64,000 bases of DNA, from the NCBI RefSeq assembly GCF_003148685.1, contig NZ_QGGR01000003.1, positions 248,001 to 312,000 of the forward strand, written 5' to 3'. Positions within the stretch are counted from its first letter, which is position 1. Every line of letters starts with the position of its first letter. Source of the stretch: Actinoplanes xinjiangensis (GTDB lineage Bacteria > Actinomycetota > Actinomycetes > Mycobacteriales > Micromonosporaceae). Below are positions 19,002 to 28,418 of this stretch, one piece after another. The notes under the pieces are model-generated. The model saw nothing but the letters and a program-made list of their open reading frames with translations. It was not told where the DNA came from and searched no databases. The translations under genes were made by a program, and so were the position numbers.

Positions 19002-19565
19002 CTACTCCTTGTTGTTTGACAGGTTGCGCAAAGCGGCCCAGCGGGCGTCGATCTCCTCGTGGCTGTGGTCAGCCGGAAGGTCGTCGAAGTGCACCCCGCA
19101 GTCGGGGCACAACCCTGGGCAGTCCGGGCGGCAGAGCGGATTGGTCGGCAGCATCAGGACGATCGCGTCCCGAATCGCCGGCTCCAGGTCCAGCAGGTCG
19201 CCCTGCATCCGGCCGACCTCGTCGGAGTCGGTGGTCTCCTCCGTGGTGCTGTCCGCGTAGGCGAACAACTCCGCGATGGAGATCACGAACGACTTGTCGA
19301 TCTCGTTGAGGCAACGCCCGCACTCGCCGGTGAGCGAGCCCGTGGCGGTGCCACTGACGTAGACCCCCTCGGAGACCGACGTCATGCTCATGTCGAGCGT
19401 GAGGTCGGACCCTGACGGAACCGAGATCAGTTCCAGGCCGAGGTCCGCCGGGGCCGGCACCACCCGATTCAGGGCACGCGTCGCACCAGGCTGCCGCGGC
19501 AGTTTCGTCGTGTCGACGACCAGCGGTTGCCTGGGGTCCAGGTGGCTCTGTGGTGACTTGGGCAT
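19002..19565 (-). CDS. DUF177 / YceD family protein (large-subunit rRNA accumulation factor)
   Basis: A 187-residue protein directly before rpmF. It holds [15 protein letters not shown] and the C-terminal cysteine set [16 protein letters not shown], both hallmarks of DUF177. In E. coli the relative YceD and in plants DUF177A are needed for 23S rRNA accumulation. The ATG start gives [19 protein letters not shown]. The link to ribosome assembly is known for the family and fits its coupling to L32 here. Confidence 0.93.
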   Translation of the reverse strand: MPKSPQSHLDPRQPLVVDTTKLPRQPGATRALNRVVPAPADLGLELISVPSGSDLTLDMSMTSVSEGVYVSGTATGSLTGECGRCLNEIDKSFVISIAELFAYADSTTEETTDSDEVGRMQGDLLDLEPAIRDAIVLMLPTNPLCRPDCPGLCPDCGVHFDDLPADHSHEEIDARWAALRNLSNNKE

Positions 19566-19640
19566 CGTTATTCCTCAGCCATGGTAGGCCGACCGAAAAC
19601 ATTACCTGAGCTTGTAGGACGTCGTCGAATCGGCCCCGTC

Positions 19641-20138
19641 TCAGAAGGGGAGCGGCCGCTCGGCATCCTCACCCTGGAAGGTGCCGATCTCGCGCAGCGC
19701 ATGCATCTTGTCACGCCCACGCTCGATCGATGCCAGCGCCCGGGTCAGGAACTGCTCGAAGTTGGCCAGCGCGGTGTCGACGTAGTCGTCGACCTCCTCA
19801 CGCAGCCGCTGTGCCTCGGTCCGTGCCTCGGCGATGATCCGTGCGCCCTCGTGCTCGGCCGAGACCGTGATCTCGTTCACCGAGACCAGGCGGGCGTGCT
19901 CGCTCTCGCCCTCGCTGACGATCCGGTCGGCCTCACGCCGGCCGGCGTCGACGATCCGGTCCCGCTCGTCCAGGACCGCGGCCGCCTTGCGCAGCTCCGA
20001 GGGCAGCTCGGCGCGAAGCTCCTCGAGCCGCTCGATCATCTCGCCGCGGTCGAACATGAAGTTCGTCCGCGACATCGGCACGGAGCGCGCGTCCTGGACG
20101 AGCTCGATGAGCTCGTCGATACGGTCGAGCGGATCCAC
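19641..20138 (-). CDS. sepIVA: SepIVA-like DivIVA-domain cell division protein
   Basis: A 165-residue coiled-coil protein. It begins MDPLDRIDELIELVQDA and has a basic helix followed by heptads (about residues 40-120: IERLEELRAELPSELRKAA, then READRIVSEGESEHARL). It lies between coaD and DUF177-rpmF; its mycobacterial relative Rv2927c (SepIVA) is found near the same genes and is needed for septation and polar growth. The function here is inferred from similarity and conserved location. Confidence 0.85.
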   Translation of the reverse strand: MDPLDRIDELIELVQDARSVPMSRTNFMFDRGEMIERLEELRAELPSELRKAAAVLDERDRIVDAGRREADRIVSEGESEHARLVSVNEITVSAEHEGARIIAEARTEAQRLREEVDDYVDTALANFEQFLTRALASIERGRDKMHALREIGTFQGEDAERPLPF

Positions 20139-20203
20139 CGGTGCCTCACTCCCGTCGTCGAACCGCCACCCAGCGTGGTGCGATCACGTTACTGCCAAGC
20201 CGC

Positions 20204-20683
20204 CTAATTCTGCTTCAACCGGCCCACCAGGCGAGCCAGCACATTGTCCGGCAGGTACGACGAGGCGTCGCCACCCCACTTGACCACGTCCTTGACCAGG
20301 CTGGAGGACAGGAACGAGTAGAGCGGGTTGGTCGGCATGAAAAGCGTCTCCACACCGGAGAGCCCGATGTTCATCTGCGCCATCTGCAACTCGTAGTCGA
20401 AGTCGCTGACCGCCCGCAGGCCCTTGACCACGACCGCGGCACCCTGCGCCCGGCAGAAGTCGACGAGCAGGCCGTGGAAGGACGCGACCCGCACGTTGCC
20501 GTACTGCGCCGTCGCCTCGCGGAGCATCTCCATGCGCTCCTCGATGGTGAACAGCCCGGTCTTCGACTGGTTGATGAGGACTCCGATGATGACCTCGTCG
20601 AAGAGCCGGCTGGCCCGTCCGATGATGTCGAGGTGCCCGTTCGTGACCGGGTCGAAGGAGCCTGGACACACCGCTCGTCTCAT
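20204..20683 (-). CDS. coaD: Pantetheine-phosphate adenylyltransferase
   Basis: Penultimate step of coenzyme A synthesis, adenylating 4'-phosphopantetheine. The ATG at 20683 gives MRRAVCPGSFDPVTNGHLDI with the T/HxGH nucleotidyltransferase motif; a six-codon upstream extension is possible. VVKGLRAVSDFDYELQMAQ and the C-terminal SSSLVKDVVKWGGD (ISSSxVRE-type) motifs are present. 159 aa, normal length. It overlaps rsmD by 4 bases. Confidence 0.97.
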   Translation of the reverse strand: MRRAVCPGSFDPVTNGHLDIIGRASRLFDEVIIGVLINQSKTGLFTIEERMEMLREATAQYGNVRVASFHGLLVDFCRAQGAAVVVKGLRAVSDFDYELQMAQMNIGLSGVETLFMPTNPLYSFLSSSLVKDVVKWGGDASSYLPDNVLARLVGRLKQN

Positions 20684-21243
20684 GATCGGCGACCGTACCA
20701 AAGCGTGGTCTCGCCATAACGCCGGGTACGGTCCCCAGCTAGACCGTCCACCCAGCTCAGCGGCTCACCGCGAGTGGACCGCTCGAAAATCACCACGGCG
20801 TCCGGCGACAGCCATCCGTTGGCCACCAGCTCCTCCTGCACGGTCGTGATCTCGTCGTCGCCCAGCGCGTACGGCGGATCGGCGAAGACCACGTCGTACG
20901 GTCCGCCCGCCGGCGGGTCCGCGAGCGCCTGCAACACCTTGCCGGTGACCAGTTTGGCCGCCGGGCCGACCCGGAGGGCGACGATGTTGTCCCGGATGGC
21001 CCGGGCCGCCTTGCCGTCCGCCTCGACCAGGAGCGCGTGCGCGGCACCCCGGGAGAGCGCCTCGAGTCCTATCGCGCCGGATCCGGCGTAGAGGTCAGCG
21101 AACCGCGTGTCCGACAAATCGGTCATGGTGTCGAGAGTGCTGAAAAAGGCTTCCCGAACACGGTCCGATGTGGGCCTGGTGTGCGCGCCCGGCGGAGCCG
21201 ACAGCCGCCGGCCGCCGTGTGCGCCCGCGATAATCCTTGTCAT
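20680..21243 (-). CDS. rsmD: 16S rRNA (guanine(966)-N2)-methyltransferase RsmD
   Basis: Methyltransferase of 187 aa. The chosen ATG 21243 gives MTRIIAGAHGGRRLSAPPG, the family opening. The SAM-binding loop is FADLYAGSGAIGLEALSRGA, and the catalytic motif is VFADPPYAL. The upstream frame to 21312 is not conserved in character. It is the first gene of the rsmD-coaD pair. Confidence 0.96.
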   Translation of the reverse strand: MTRIIAGAHGGRRLSAPPGAHTRPTSDRVREAFFSTLDTMTDLSDTRFADLYAGSGAIGLEALSRGAAHALLVEADGKAARAIRDNIVALRVGPAAKLVTGKVLQALADPPAGGPYDVVFADPPYALGDDEITTVQEELVANGWLSPDAVVIFERSTRGEPLSWVDGLAGDRTRRYGETTLWYGRRS

Positions 21244-21555
21244 CACAGGGGACGCTACTTCACCAGCCCCGAGGGGCCACCGTGGCGTGAACTTTTCCCT
21301 CCCCATGGGCACTGCGGGCGACGCTACGGTTCCGTTCAGTGCAGCGAAGATCTCGAATCTGCAACAACAGCATTAGCGGACGCTGAGACGTTTCTTTGAT
21401 CTCCTGAAGTGACTATGGTCGGGCGACGTTGCGGTGGCGTTCTATCGTCCCCGCCGATGACGCGGGGAGGCGTCGTCGCAGACTCGCTCAATCCACCAGC
21501 GACTGCTGCTGTTCTCCTCGCGCGCTCCTTTACTACCCCCTATACAGGAGATGGC
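21244..21555. promoter_or_regulatory. Divergent upstream region of rsmD and the first LPXTG gene
   Basis: A 312-bp region without a gene. It must carry promoters for both directions. CCCCGC/GCGGGG can form a small hairpin near 21449-21467. No clear -35/-10 pair or operator was recognised by eye. Confidence 0.4.
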
Positions 21556-22557
21556 GTGAACGTGTCCAAGTCCCCGCTCCGCCGGGTGTCCGCCCTCGCC
21601 GCCGGGTCCCTCATCGGGCTCGCCGGCGTCGCGGTGTTCGCAACCCCGGCCTTCGCCCACCACAGCACGATCGCGGGCGATGCCAACTGTGTGGACGGCA
21701 ACTGGGTCGTCGACTGGACGGTCAACGCCATCGGTGACGGCCGCAGCCCCAACCAGACCGCCACGTTCACCACGGTGGACGCGCTTCCGGCCGGCACCTC
21801 GCTGAGCAACAAGAACCTCGTCGTCGACGGCGCGCCCGTGCCTGCCGGCGTGCCGATCACCTCGCAGCAGATCGTCCCCGGCGACGCCAAGCAGGCCTCG
21901 CTGACCGTCGTGGCCAAGTGGAACGACCCGTCGTACTTCGACGGCAAGCCGGCCACCGGCAACGTCACCTTCAAGGGCGAGTGCAAAGAGACCGAGAAGC
22001 CGCCCACGGACGAGCCGAGCACCCCGACCGACAAGCCGAGCACCCCGTCGGAGGAGCCCAGCACCCCGTCGGAGGAGCCGAGCACCCCGTCCGAGGACCC
22101 GAGCGTCCCGGCCGAGAACCCGAGCACCCCGCCGCTGGAGATCCCGGAGGACGTCCCGGCCGAGCCGATCCTCGAGATGGACTGCGACACCATCTCGATC
22201 GGCGTCGACAACACCAACAACTCGACCCCCTTCACCATCGAGTACGAGACCAGCAAGGGCGAGAAGCGCACCCTGGTCGTCAAGCCCGGTGAGTCGAAGG
22301 CCGAGAAGTTCAGCGCCACCGAGGGCTTCTCGGTCAAGGTGACCTTCACCGTCGAGTTCAAGGGCGTCAAGTACTCCAGCTCCACCGACGTCCCGTGGAC
22401 CGAGCCGGCCGAGGGCTGCGACGACGGTGAGGGTGGCGGCCTGCCCGTCACCGGTGCCGCCGCGGGTGGCGTCGCCGCCGGCGCCGCGGGCCTGCTGGCC
22501 ATCGGTGGCGCGCTGTTCTTCGTCGCTCGCCGCCGCAAGGTGAAGTTCACCGCCTGA
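21556..22557 (+). CDS. LPXTG-anchored cell-wall surface protein
   Basis: A 333-residue secreted protein. GTG 21556 is preceded by AGGAG at 5 bases. The signal peptide ends AVFATPAFA before HHST. The mature part starts with a domain of about 125 residues, then a Pro/Ser/Thr/Glu spacer of five imperfect PSTPSEE-type units (about residues 152-195), then a beta-rich domain opening MDCDTISIGVDNTNN and closing at WTEPAEGC. The sorting signal is LPVTG, followed by a hydrophobic helix and the tail FVARRRKVKFTA. It should be anchored to peptidoglycan by a sortase. Shares its cysteine-bounded domain type and tail with the next gene. Function unknown. Confidence 0.88.
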   Translation: MNVSKSPLRRVSALAAGSLIGLAGVAVFATPAFAHHSTIAGDANCVDGNWVVDWTVNAIGDGRSPNQTATFTTVDALPAGTSLSNKNLVVDGAPVPAGVPITSQQIVPGDAKQASLTVVAKWNDPSYFDGKPATGNVTFKGECKETEKPPTDEPSTPTDKPSTPSEEPSTPSEEPSTPSEDPSVPAENPSTPPLEIPEDVPAEPILEMDCDTISIGVDNTNNSTPFTIEYETSKGEKRTLVVKPGESKAEKFSATEGFSVKVTFTVEFKGVKYSSSTDVPWTEPAEGCDDGEGGGLPVTGAAAGGVAAGAAGLLAIGGALFFVARRRKVKFTA

Positions 22558-22593
22558 TCAAGGCTGGCACCACCTGACAACAGCACCAACCGG

Positions 22594-22624
22594 GGGCGCG
22601 TCGAATCTGATTCGGCGCGCCCCC
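22594..22624 (+). terminator. Hairpin between the two LPXTG genes
   Basis: GGGGCGCG (22594-22601) pairs with CGCGCCCC (22617-22624), extended inward by TCGAAT/ATTCGG with one G-U pair around a CTG loop. No U-run follows, so it may be a weak terminator or an mRNA-stabilising element. Confidence 0.6.
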
Positions 22625-22651
22625 GCCCCATTTCCCCTCAACGGAGAACAG

Positions 22652-23893
22652 ATGAACAAAACCCCTCGCGGGCGTCGTGTCCTGGCCGTCCTGGCCGGCG
22701 CGCTGCTCGGCCTGACGGCCTTCGCGAACCCTGCCGGCGCCACCCCACGCGGCGCCGACAAGCCCTACCTGTTCACGCACACCTTCACCATCGACGGCGG
22801 CATCGCGACCGCCACGATCACCCCCAACAAGGATCTGGACGTCGCCGAAGAGGTCACCCTGGTGTCCTACTTCGCGCCGAAGCCCCAGTTCGCGACGCCG
22901 CAGTACGTCTTCGAGAGCAAGACCGGCACGCTGAAGGAGAAGAACGGCGTCGTCACCCTCGAGGTCGCGGTTCCGGACTGCAACACGCAGGTGGACCTCT
23001 TCTTCGGTGGCCAGGACGACGTCATCGACCCGCTGGACGGCACCGAGTACTACGGCGACCGGAAGCTGGGCGAGAAGAAGGGCACCGGTTCCCGCTCGCA
23101 GGGCCCGGCCGGCTGGTTCAACGGCGGCAGCAAGGCCTGTGTGCAGCCGGCCGTGCAGCCGGTGGCGCAGTGCGACGGCACCGTCGACCTGCAGCTGAGC
23201 AACAACGGCAAGCTGAGCAGGTACGACGTCGAGTTCCGGGTCACCGGCACCGGCTTCGACAAGACCGTCAAGGTCGCCGCCGGCAAGGGCGAGACCGTCG
23301 AGGTCCCGGCCGGCGCCGGCGAGATCAAGGTGACCGCGCCCGGCCTGCCGGACTTCACCTACAGCTGGTCGCGCCCGGAGACCTGCGTGCCCACCGCCGG
23401 GGGCGAGAACGACTGCAAGACCGTCACGATCACGGTGACCAACCCGGAGGGCAACACCCCGGCCAAGGCCGAGGTGAAGTACGGCTCCGAGACCAAGACC
23501 ACGACCGTCGCCCCGGGCGTCTCGGAACTGGTCACCTTCCCGGCCGGTACGGCCACCACGGCCACCGTGACCTACCCGGAGATCACCGGCACCACGCCGG
23601 TCACCGTCCAGGTCAAGAAGGGCGAGTGCTCCGAGCCCAGCCCGAGCGCGTCGGTCTCCACCAAGCCGACCGACGACCCGTCGGAGAGCCCGTCGGCCAC
23701 CCCGTCCGGGACCGTCTCGACCAGCACCAGCCCGGTCGCCACCACCCCGGTCGCCGGTGACGGCGGGGACCCCGAGCTGCCGCTGACCGGGTCCGCCGTC
23801 GCCGGTGTCGCGGGTGGCGCGTTCCTGCTGCTCGTCGCGGGCGCCGTGCTGTTCATCCTGGCCCGTCGCCGCCGGGTGAACTTCACCGCCTGA
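22652..23893 (+). CDS. LPXTG-anchored cell-wall surface protein, paralogue of the preceding gene
   Basis: A 413-residue secreted protein with the signal sequence MNKTPRGRRVLAVLAGALLG, cleaved after NPAGA. An N-terminal domain of about 135 residues is followed by two related beta-domains that each open with a Cys (CDGTVDLQLSNNGKL; NDCKTVTITVTNPEG) and close with a Cys (RPETC; KKGEC). A Ser/Thr/Pro spacer leads to LPLTG, a hydrophobic helix and LARRRRVNFTA. The last residues are nearly the same as in the upstream protein, suggesting one duplicated family and one sortase. An ATG with AACGGAGA upstream supports the start. Confidence 0.88.
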   Translation: MNKTPRGRRVLAVLAGALLGLTAFANPAGATPRGADKPYLFTHTFTIDGGIATATITPNKDLDVAEEVTLVSYFAPKPQFATPQYVFESKTGTLKEKNGVVTLEVAVPDCNTQVDLFFGGQDDVIDPLDGTEYYGDRKLGEKKGTGSRSQGPAGWFNGGSKACVQPAVQPVAQCDGTVDLQLSNNGKLSRYDVEFRVTGTGFDKTVKVAAGKGETVEVPAGAGEIKVTAPGLPDFTYSWSRPETCVPTAGGENDCKTVTITVTNPEGNTPAKAEVKYGSETKTTTVAPGVSELVTFPAGTATTATVTYPEITGTTPVTVQVKKGECSEPSPSASVSTKPTDDPSESPSATPSGTVSTSTSPVATTPVAGDGGDPELPLTGSAVAGVAGGAFLLLVAGAVLFILARRRRVNFTA

Positions 23894-23898
23894 GTCCT

Positions 23899-23945
23899 GT
23901 CCGGGCGCGGTCGGCAGTCGTCAACGGCTGCCACCGCGCCCGGAC
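23899..23945. terminator. Hairpin between convergent LPXTG gene and recG
   Basis: GTCCGGGCGCGGT (23899-23911) pairs perfectly with ACCGCGCCCGGAC (23933-23945); an inner GGCAG/CTGCC stem extends it. No U-run. It closes both convergent genes. Confidence 0.75.
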
Positions 23946-23949
23946 GAGA

Positions 23950-26124
23950 TCAGCCCTTCTCCAGATACTCGGCGCGGTCCTCGTCGACCAGCGCCGCGAC
24001 CGAGGCCGCCAGTGCCGGATGCCGGGTGAGATCGGGGTCGTCGCCGATCAGCGCGGACGCCTCCGCCCGCGCCTCCTTGATCAGCTTCTCGTCGCGGAGC
24101 AGCGACAGCAGCCGCAGATGCGAATGCTTACCGGACTGCGACGCGCCCAGCACGTCCCCCTCGCGGCGCTGCTCCAGATCGATTTCGGACAGCTTGAAAC
24201 CGTCGGTCGTCGAGGCCACCGCGTCCAGCCGCTCCCGCGCCGCCGATCCCTCGACCGCCTCGGTGTGCAGCAGGCAGATGCCCGGCGCCGACCCCCGGCC
24301 CACCCGGCCCCGCAGCTGGTGCAGCTGCGACACCCCGAACCGGTCGGCGTCCAGAATCAACATCACCGTCGAGTTGGGTACGTCCACACCGACCTCGATG
24401 ACCGTGGTCGCCACCAGCACGTCCAGGTCACCGGCGGCGAACGAGCGCATCACCGCGTCCTTCTCGTCCGGCGGCATCCGGCCGTGCAGCATCGCGATCC
24501 GCAGGCCCTTCAGATACTCGTCGCGCAGCAGCGGCAGCACCTCGGTCACCGCCAGCGACGGGCGCCGGGACGGCTCGTCGTCCTTCGGTGGCGTCTCCTC
24601 GTCCTCGCCGATCCGCGGGCACACCACGTACGCCTGATGCCCGGCCCGCACCTCCTCGGAGATCCGCACCCACGCGCGGTCCAGGTAGGCCGGTTTCTCC
24701 AGGGCCGGGATGACGTGCGAGGCGATCGGCGACCGGCCGCGCGGCAGCTGCGACAGCACCGACGTCTCCAGGTCGCCGTAGACGGTCATCGCCACCGTCC
24801 GCGGAATCGGCGTCGCCGTCATCACCAGCACGTGCGGTGGCCGCTCCGCCTTCGCCCGCAGCGCGTCCCGCTGCTCCACCCCGAACCGGTGCTGCTCGTC
24901 CACCACCACCAGGCCGAGATCTTTGAAGTCGACCCCCTCGTACAGCAGCGCATGGGTGCCCACGACGATGCCGGCGGTCCCGTCGGCGACCTTGGCCAGC
25001 GCCGCACGCCGGGCCGCCGCCCCCAGCGAACCGGTGACCAGGGTGAGCTGCGTGCCCTCCGGGTCACCGTCCAGCTCACCGGCCCGGCCCAGCGCGCCCA
25101 GCTGGGCGGAGATGCCGCGGAAGTGCTGGGTGGCCAGCACCTCGGTCGGCGCCAGCAGCGCGGCCTGCCCGCCCGCGTCGACCACCTGCAACATCGCGCG
25201 TACCGAGACGAGGGTCTTGCCGGAACCCACCTCACCCTGGAGCAGCCGGTGCATCGGGTGCGGGCGGGCCAGATCCGCCGCGATCTCCTCCCCCACCTCC
25301 CGCTGCCCCTCGGTCAGCTCATACGGCAGACCCGCGTCGAACTTCACGAGCAACCCGGCGTCGGCGCGGGGCCGGGCGGTGCCGGGCGCCGCGGCCGCCC
25401 TCGCCCGCCGTTGCACGAGCGTCAGCTGTACGGCGAACGCCTCATCCCACTTCAGCCGATGCTTCGCCGAGTACAGCGACGGCTCGGAGGCCGGCCGGTG
25501 GATCTCCCGCAGCGCCGTCCCGATACCCACCAGGTTCCGGGTCGCCCGGATCTCCGCCGGCATCGGATCGTCCGGCGGCTGGAAGGTGTCCAGCAGCGTC
25601 CGCACACACTTGGCGATCACCCAGGTCGGCACCGCCTGCGCCGCCGGATAGACCGGGATCAGCGCCCCCGCGAACTCCTCGATCTCCGCGGCGGCGTCGT
25701 CCTTCGTGGCGCCCGTGCTGAGCAGCTGATAGGCCGGGCCGTTCAGCTGCCGCTTGCCACGGAACTCGGTCACCTTGCCGGCGAACAGCCCCCACACGCC
25801 CTTGCGCAGCTCCCGCTCCCGCCACGCCTGATTGAAGAACGTGCACGTCAGCGTCGCGCCCGAGCCGTCACCGATGGTCACCTCCAGCATGTTGCCGCGG
25901 CGCTGCCGCATCGGCTTCACACTCATGCCCTGCACCTGCGCCAGCACGGTGACCTGCTCGTCCACCTCGAGGCTGCGCAGATCGGTGTGCTCGCCACGCT
26001 GGTCGTAGCGCCGTGGGAAGTGATAGATCAGGTCACCGGCCGTACGCAACTCCAGGTGGTCCTCCAGCGCCTTGGCGGTCTTCGCCCCCAGCACCTTGGT
26101 CAACGGGGTGTCGGTCGTGGTCAT
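23950..26124 (-). CDS. recG: ATP-dependent DNA helicase RecG
   Basis: Branch-migration helicase (724 aa) that rescues stalled replication forks. An N-terminal wedge/OB domain (about residues 45-170) precedes the SF2 motor: motif I LLQGEVGSGKTLVSVRAML, motif Ia LLAPTEVLATQHF, motif II VVVDEQHRFGVEQRDAL (DEQH box), motif III LVMTATPIPRT, and the C-terminal LHQLRGRVGRGSAPGICLL with the RecG TRG region ending EQRREGDVLGASQSG. ATG 26124 overlaps the stop of the upstream fakA-like gene, so the two are coupled. Confidence 0.98.
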   Translation of the reverse strand: MTTTDTPLTKVLGAKTAKALEDHLELRTAGDLIYHFPRRYDQRGEHTDLRSLEVDEQVTVLAQVQGMSVKPMRQRRGNMLEVTIGDGSGATLTCTFFNQAWRERELRKGVWGLFAGKVTEFRGKRQLNGPAYQLLSTGATKDDAAAEIEEFAGALIPVYPAAQAVPTWVIAKCVRTLLDTFQPPDDPMPAEIRATRNLVGIGTALREIHRPASEPSLYSAKHRLKWDEAFAVQLTLVQRRARAAAAPGTARPRADAGLLVKFDAGLPYELTEGQREVGEEIAADLARPHPMHRLLQGEVGSGKTLVSVRAMLQVVDAGGQAALLAPTEVLATQHFRGISAQLGALGRAGELDGDPEGTQLTLVTGSLGAAARRAALAKVADGTAGIVVGTHALLYEGVDFKDLGLVVVDEQHRFGVEQRDALRAKAERPPHVLVMTATPIPRTVAMTVYGDLETSVLSQLPRGRSPIASHVIPALEKPAYLDRAWVRISEEVRAGHQAYVVCPRIGEDEETPPKDDEPSRRPSLAVTEVLPLLRDEYLKGLRIAMLHGRMPPDEKDAVMRSFAAGDLDVLVATTVIEVGVDVPNSTVMLILDADRFGVSQLHQLRGRVGRGSAPGICLLHTEAVEGSAARERLDAVASTTDGFKLSEIDLEQRREGDVLGASQSGKHSHLRLLSLLRDEKLIKEARAEASALIGDDPDLTRHPALAASVAALVDEDRAEYLEKG

Positions 26125-27992
26125 TCGACTCCTGCCAACAGGTGGTAACGGGGCTGGCCGCCCGCGTAGCACTGCACCTCACTGAACGGCCACGCGCGGT
26201 GGACGTGACCCTTCAGAACGTCCTCGAACCCGGGCGGGGCGTCCGCGCCCAGCACCAGCGTCACCAACTCGCCGCCGCCGCCGAGCATCCGGTCCAGCAG
26301 ACGGCGGCTCACCTCGGCGACGTCCCGGCCGATCACGTGCACCTCGCCGTCGACCAGACCCAGCAGGTCACCGGCGCGGCACTGGCCGGCCACCGTGAAC
26401 GCGTCCCGCTGAGCGGTGCACACCTCGCCGTACCGGCAGGCGCCGGCCGCCTCGGCCATCGCGATCACGTCCTCGGCGAACGGGCGCTGCACGTCCCGCA
26501 CGGCCAGGGCGGCGAGCGCCTGCACCGGCGACCGGGTCGGGACGACGCTCACCCGTACCCCCGTGGTCTCCGCCTCCCGGGCCGCCGAGACCGCGACCGC
26601 ATGCGTGTTCGCGTCGTTCGGCAGCAGCACCACCGAACGGGCGCCGGTCTCGTGCACGGCCGCCAGCATCTCCGCGATCGACGGATTACGGTCCACGACG
26701 ACGGCCCCCTCCGCCTCGAACAACGCCGTGAGCCCGTCGCCGGCGGCGACGACCACGGCGCCGCGCTGATCACTTCCGGTCCGTCGTTCCTCAAGGGGGG
26801 TGACGTTTATCCGGTACGGCCGACCGGCCCCGATACCGGCCTCGATCGCCGGGCCGATCTCGGTGACATGAACATGCACGTTCCAGGTCGGCGGATCCCC
26901 GTCCCCGGTCCCCACGACGACCAGCGAGTCCCCCAGCCGGTCCAGCGTCACCCGAAGCCGCTCGACGGCGTCCTCGGTGGCGTCCAACAGGTACTGCACC
27001 TCATACCCATACCCCGAACACCCCGCGTCCCCTGCCGCACTCGCACCGTGCCCGCCAGCCCCGCCTGCCGCGCCGAAGCCGTCCGCCGTCGTCCGCTCGG
27101 GCGCCCTACCGCTCGCCGAATGCTCACCCACCACGTCGCCGGCGGATGCCGGGCCGATTCCCCGTGAACGGCCGAGAGTCCCGGCACCGGCTTCCCCCGC
27201 CTGAGCCAAGGAGTCGCTATCGCCGTCGACCGGCTGGCCCGCAGTGTCGAGCGCGTGGGCCAAGGCGCCGCCGGTGCCGACCGCGCCGGCCGAGACGTCG
27301 CCGGTGGCAACCGCATGAGCGCAGCCGTCGTCGCCGGTGTCGACCGCCTTGACCAAGGCGTCGAGCAGCAGGCAGAGGCCGCGGCCACCGGCGTCGACCA
27401 CACCCGCGTGCGCGAGGACGGGAAGCTGCTGCGGTGTGCGCGCCAGTGCCTCGGTGGCGGCCCGCGCGGCCGCCCGCGCGACGATGACCAGATTGTCGGA
27501 TCTGATCCGGCCGGCGGCCTCCGCCGCGGCCGCCACCACCGAGAGCACGGTGCCCTCGACCGGGCGGGCCACTGCCGCGTAAGCCGCATCCGTCGCCATC
27601 CGCAACGCCCGGGCCAGCTCACTGCCGCGCACCGCGACCCCGCCGGCGAAGGTGTCGGCCATGCCCCGCAGGATCTGCGAGACGATCACGCCCGAGTTGC
27701 CACGCGCCCCCAGCAGAGCGCCCCGCGCCATCCGCCGCATGAGCCCCGCCACACCGTCGTCACCGGAGCGGTCCCGCCCGCCGTCATCGGCACCCGGACC
27801 CCCCTCACGGCCGCCGGACGACCCCAGCGCCTCGTGGGCGGCGGTCAGGGTGAGGACCAGGTTGGTGCCGGTGTCACCGTCGGGCACCGGGTAGACGTTC
27901 AGGTCGTCGATCTCACGCTGATGGGCCCGAAGCGCCTCGAGCCCACCATCACACCAGCGGCGTACCGCGGCGGCATCGAGGGTCTCCAGCAC
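26121..27992 (-). CDS. DAK2/DhaL-domain protein, FakA-like (YloV family)
   Basis: A 623-residue protein of the fatty acid kinase A family. The DhaL nucleotide domain has DDLNVYPVPDGDTGTNLVLT, ARGNSGVIVSQILRG, and DAGGRGLCLLLDALV. The C-terminal part carries the EDAVERLRVTL, VHVHVTEIG and VVLLPNDANTHAVA segments of the FakB-docking region. Between them, about residues 220-330 are an Ala/Gly-rich low-complexity insert not normally found in the family. FakA phosphorylates fatty acids held by FakB. Position between rpmB and recG is the standard one. The two-gene unit with recG overlaps by ATGA. Confidence 0.88.
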   Translation of the reverse strand: MLETLDAAAVRRWCDGGLEALRAHQREIDDLNVYPVPDGDTGTNLVLTLTAAHEALGSSGGREGGPGADDGGRDRSGDDGVAGLMRRMARGALLGARGNSGVIVSQILRGMADTFAGGVAVRGSELARALRMATDAAYAAVARPVEGTVLSVVAAAAEAAGRIRSDNLVIVARAAARAATEALARTPQQLPVLAHAGVVDAGGRGLCLLLDALVKAVDTGDDGCAHAVATGDVSAGAVGTGGALAHALDTAGQPVDGDSDSLAQAGEAGAGTLGRSRGIGPASAGDVVGEHSASGRAPERTTADGFGAAGGAGGHGASAAGDAGCSGYGYEVQYLLDATEDAVERLRVTLDRLGDSLVVVGTGDGDPPTWNVHVHVTEIGPAIEAGIGAGRPYRINVTPLEERRTGSDQRGAVVVAAGDGLTALFEAEGAVVVDRNPSIAEMLAAVHETGARSVVLLPNDANTHAVAVSAAREAETTGVRVSVVPTRSPVQALAALAVRDVQRPFAEDVIAMAEAAGACRYGEVCTAQRDAFTVAGQCRAGDLLGLVDGEVHVIGRDVAEVSRRLLDRMLGGGGELVTLVLGADAPPGFEDVLKGHVHRAWPFSEVQCYAGGQPRYHLLAGVE

Positions 27993-28167
27993 GCGAAAAT
28001 CGTACTAACCACCCCTGACAATCGCCGGGCACGCACCCCTGACCGGGGGCGATTAGCTGTCCCCCCAGCGAATCGGGTAGGCTCGGCGAGTTGCCTGGGC
28101 GTTGCTTCCCTGGGCGCCTCCAAATCCTTGGAGCAGGTCAGTTTCGAATCACACCCAGGAGTATCCC

Positions 28168-28359
28168 GTGGCTAGCGTGTGCGACGTCTGTGGCAAGGGA
28201 CCGGGCTTCGGCCACAACGTGTCCCACTCGCACCGGCGGACCAACCGCCGCTGGAACCCGAACATCCAGTCGGTGCGCACCCCGGCCGGTGGCGGGACCA
28301 CCAAGAAGCTCAAGGTCTGCACCTCGTGCATCAAGGCCGGCAAGGTTGTTCGCGCCTGA
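28168..28359 (+). CDS. rpmB: 50S ribosomal protein L28
   Basis: A 63-residue ribosomal protein: GTG start at 28168 behind [25 protein letters not shown] at the N-terminus, then [16 protein letters not shown] and [14 protein letters not shown]. The two CxxC pairs (CDVC, CTSC) show the zinc-binding form. It is transcribed divergently from the fakA-recG pair and followed by a strong terminator. Confidence 0.97.
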   Translation: MASVCDVCGKGPGFGHNVSHSHRRTNRRWNPNIQSVRTPAGGGTTKKLKVCTSCIKAGKVVRA

Positions 28360-28380
28360 TCGAGCTTCAACAGGCCAGTT

Positions 28381-28418
28381 CGAATAGCCGCTGAACCTTC
28401 GGGTTCAGCGGCTATTCG
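28381..28418 (+). terminator. Strong hairpin after rpmB
   Basis: CGAATAGCCGCTGAACC (28381-28397) pairs perfectly over 17 bp with GGTTCAGCGGCTATTCG (28402-28418), with a TTCG-type tip. Only a short T-rich run follows (GTTTCCC). Confidence 0.85.
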
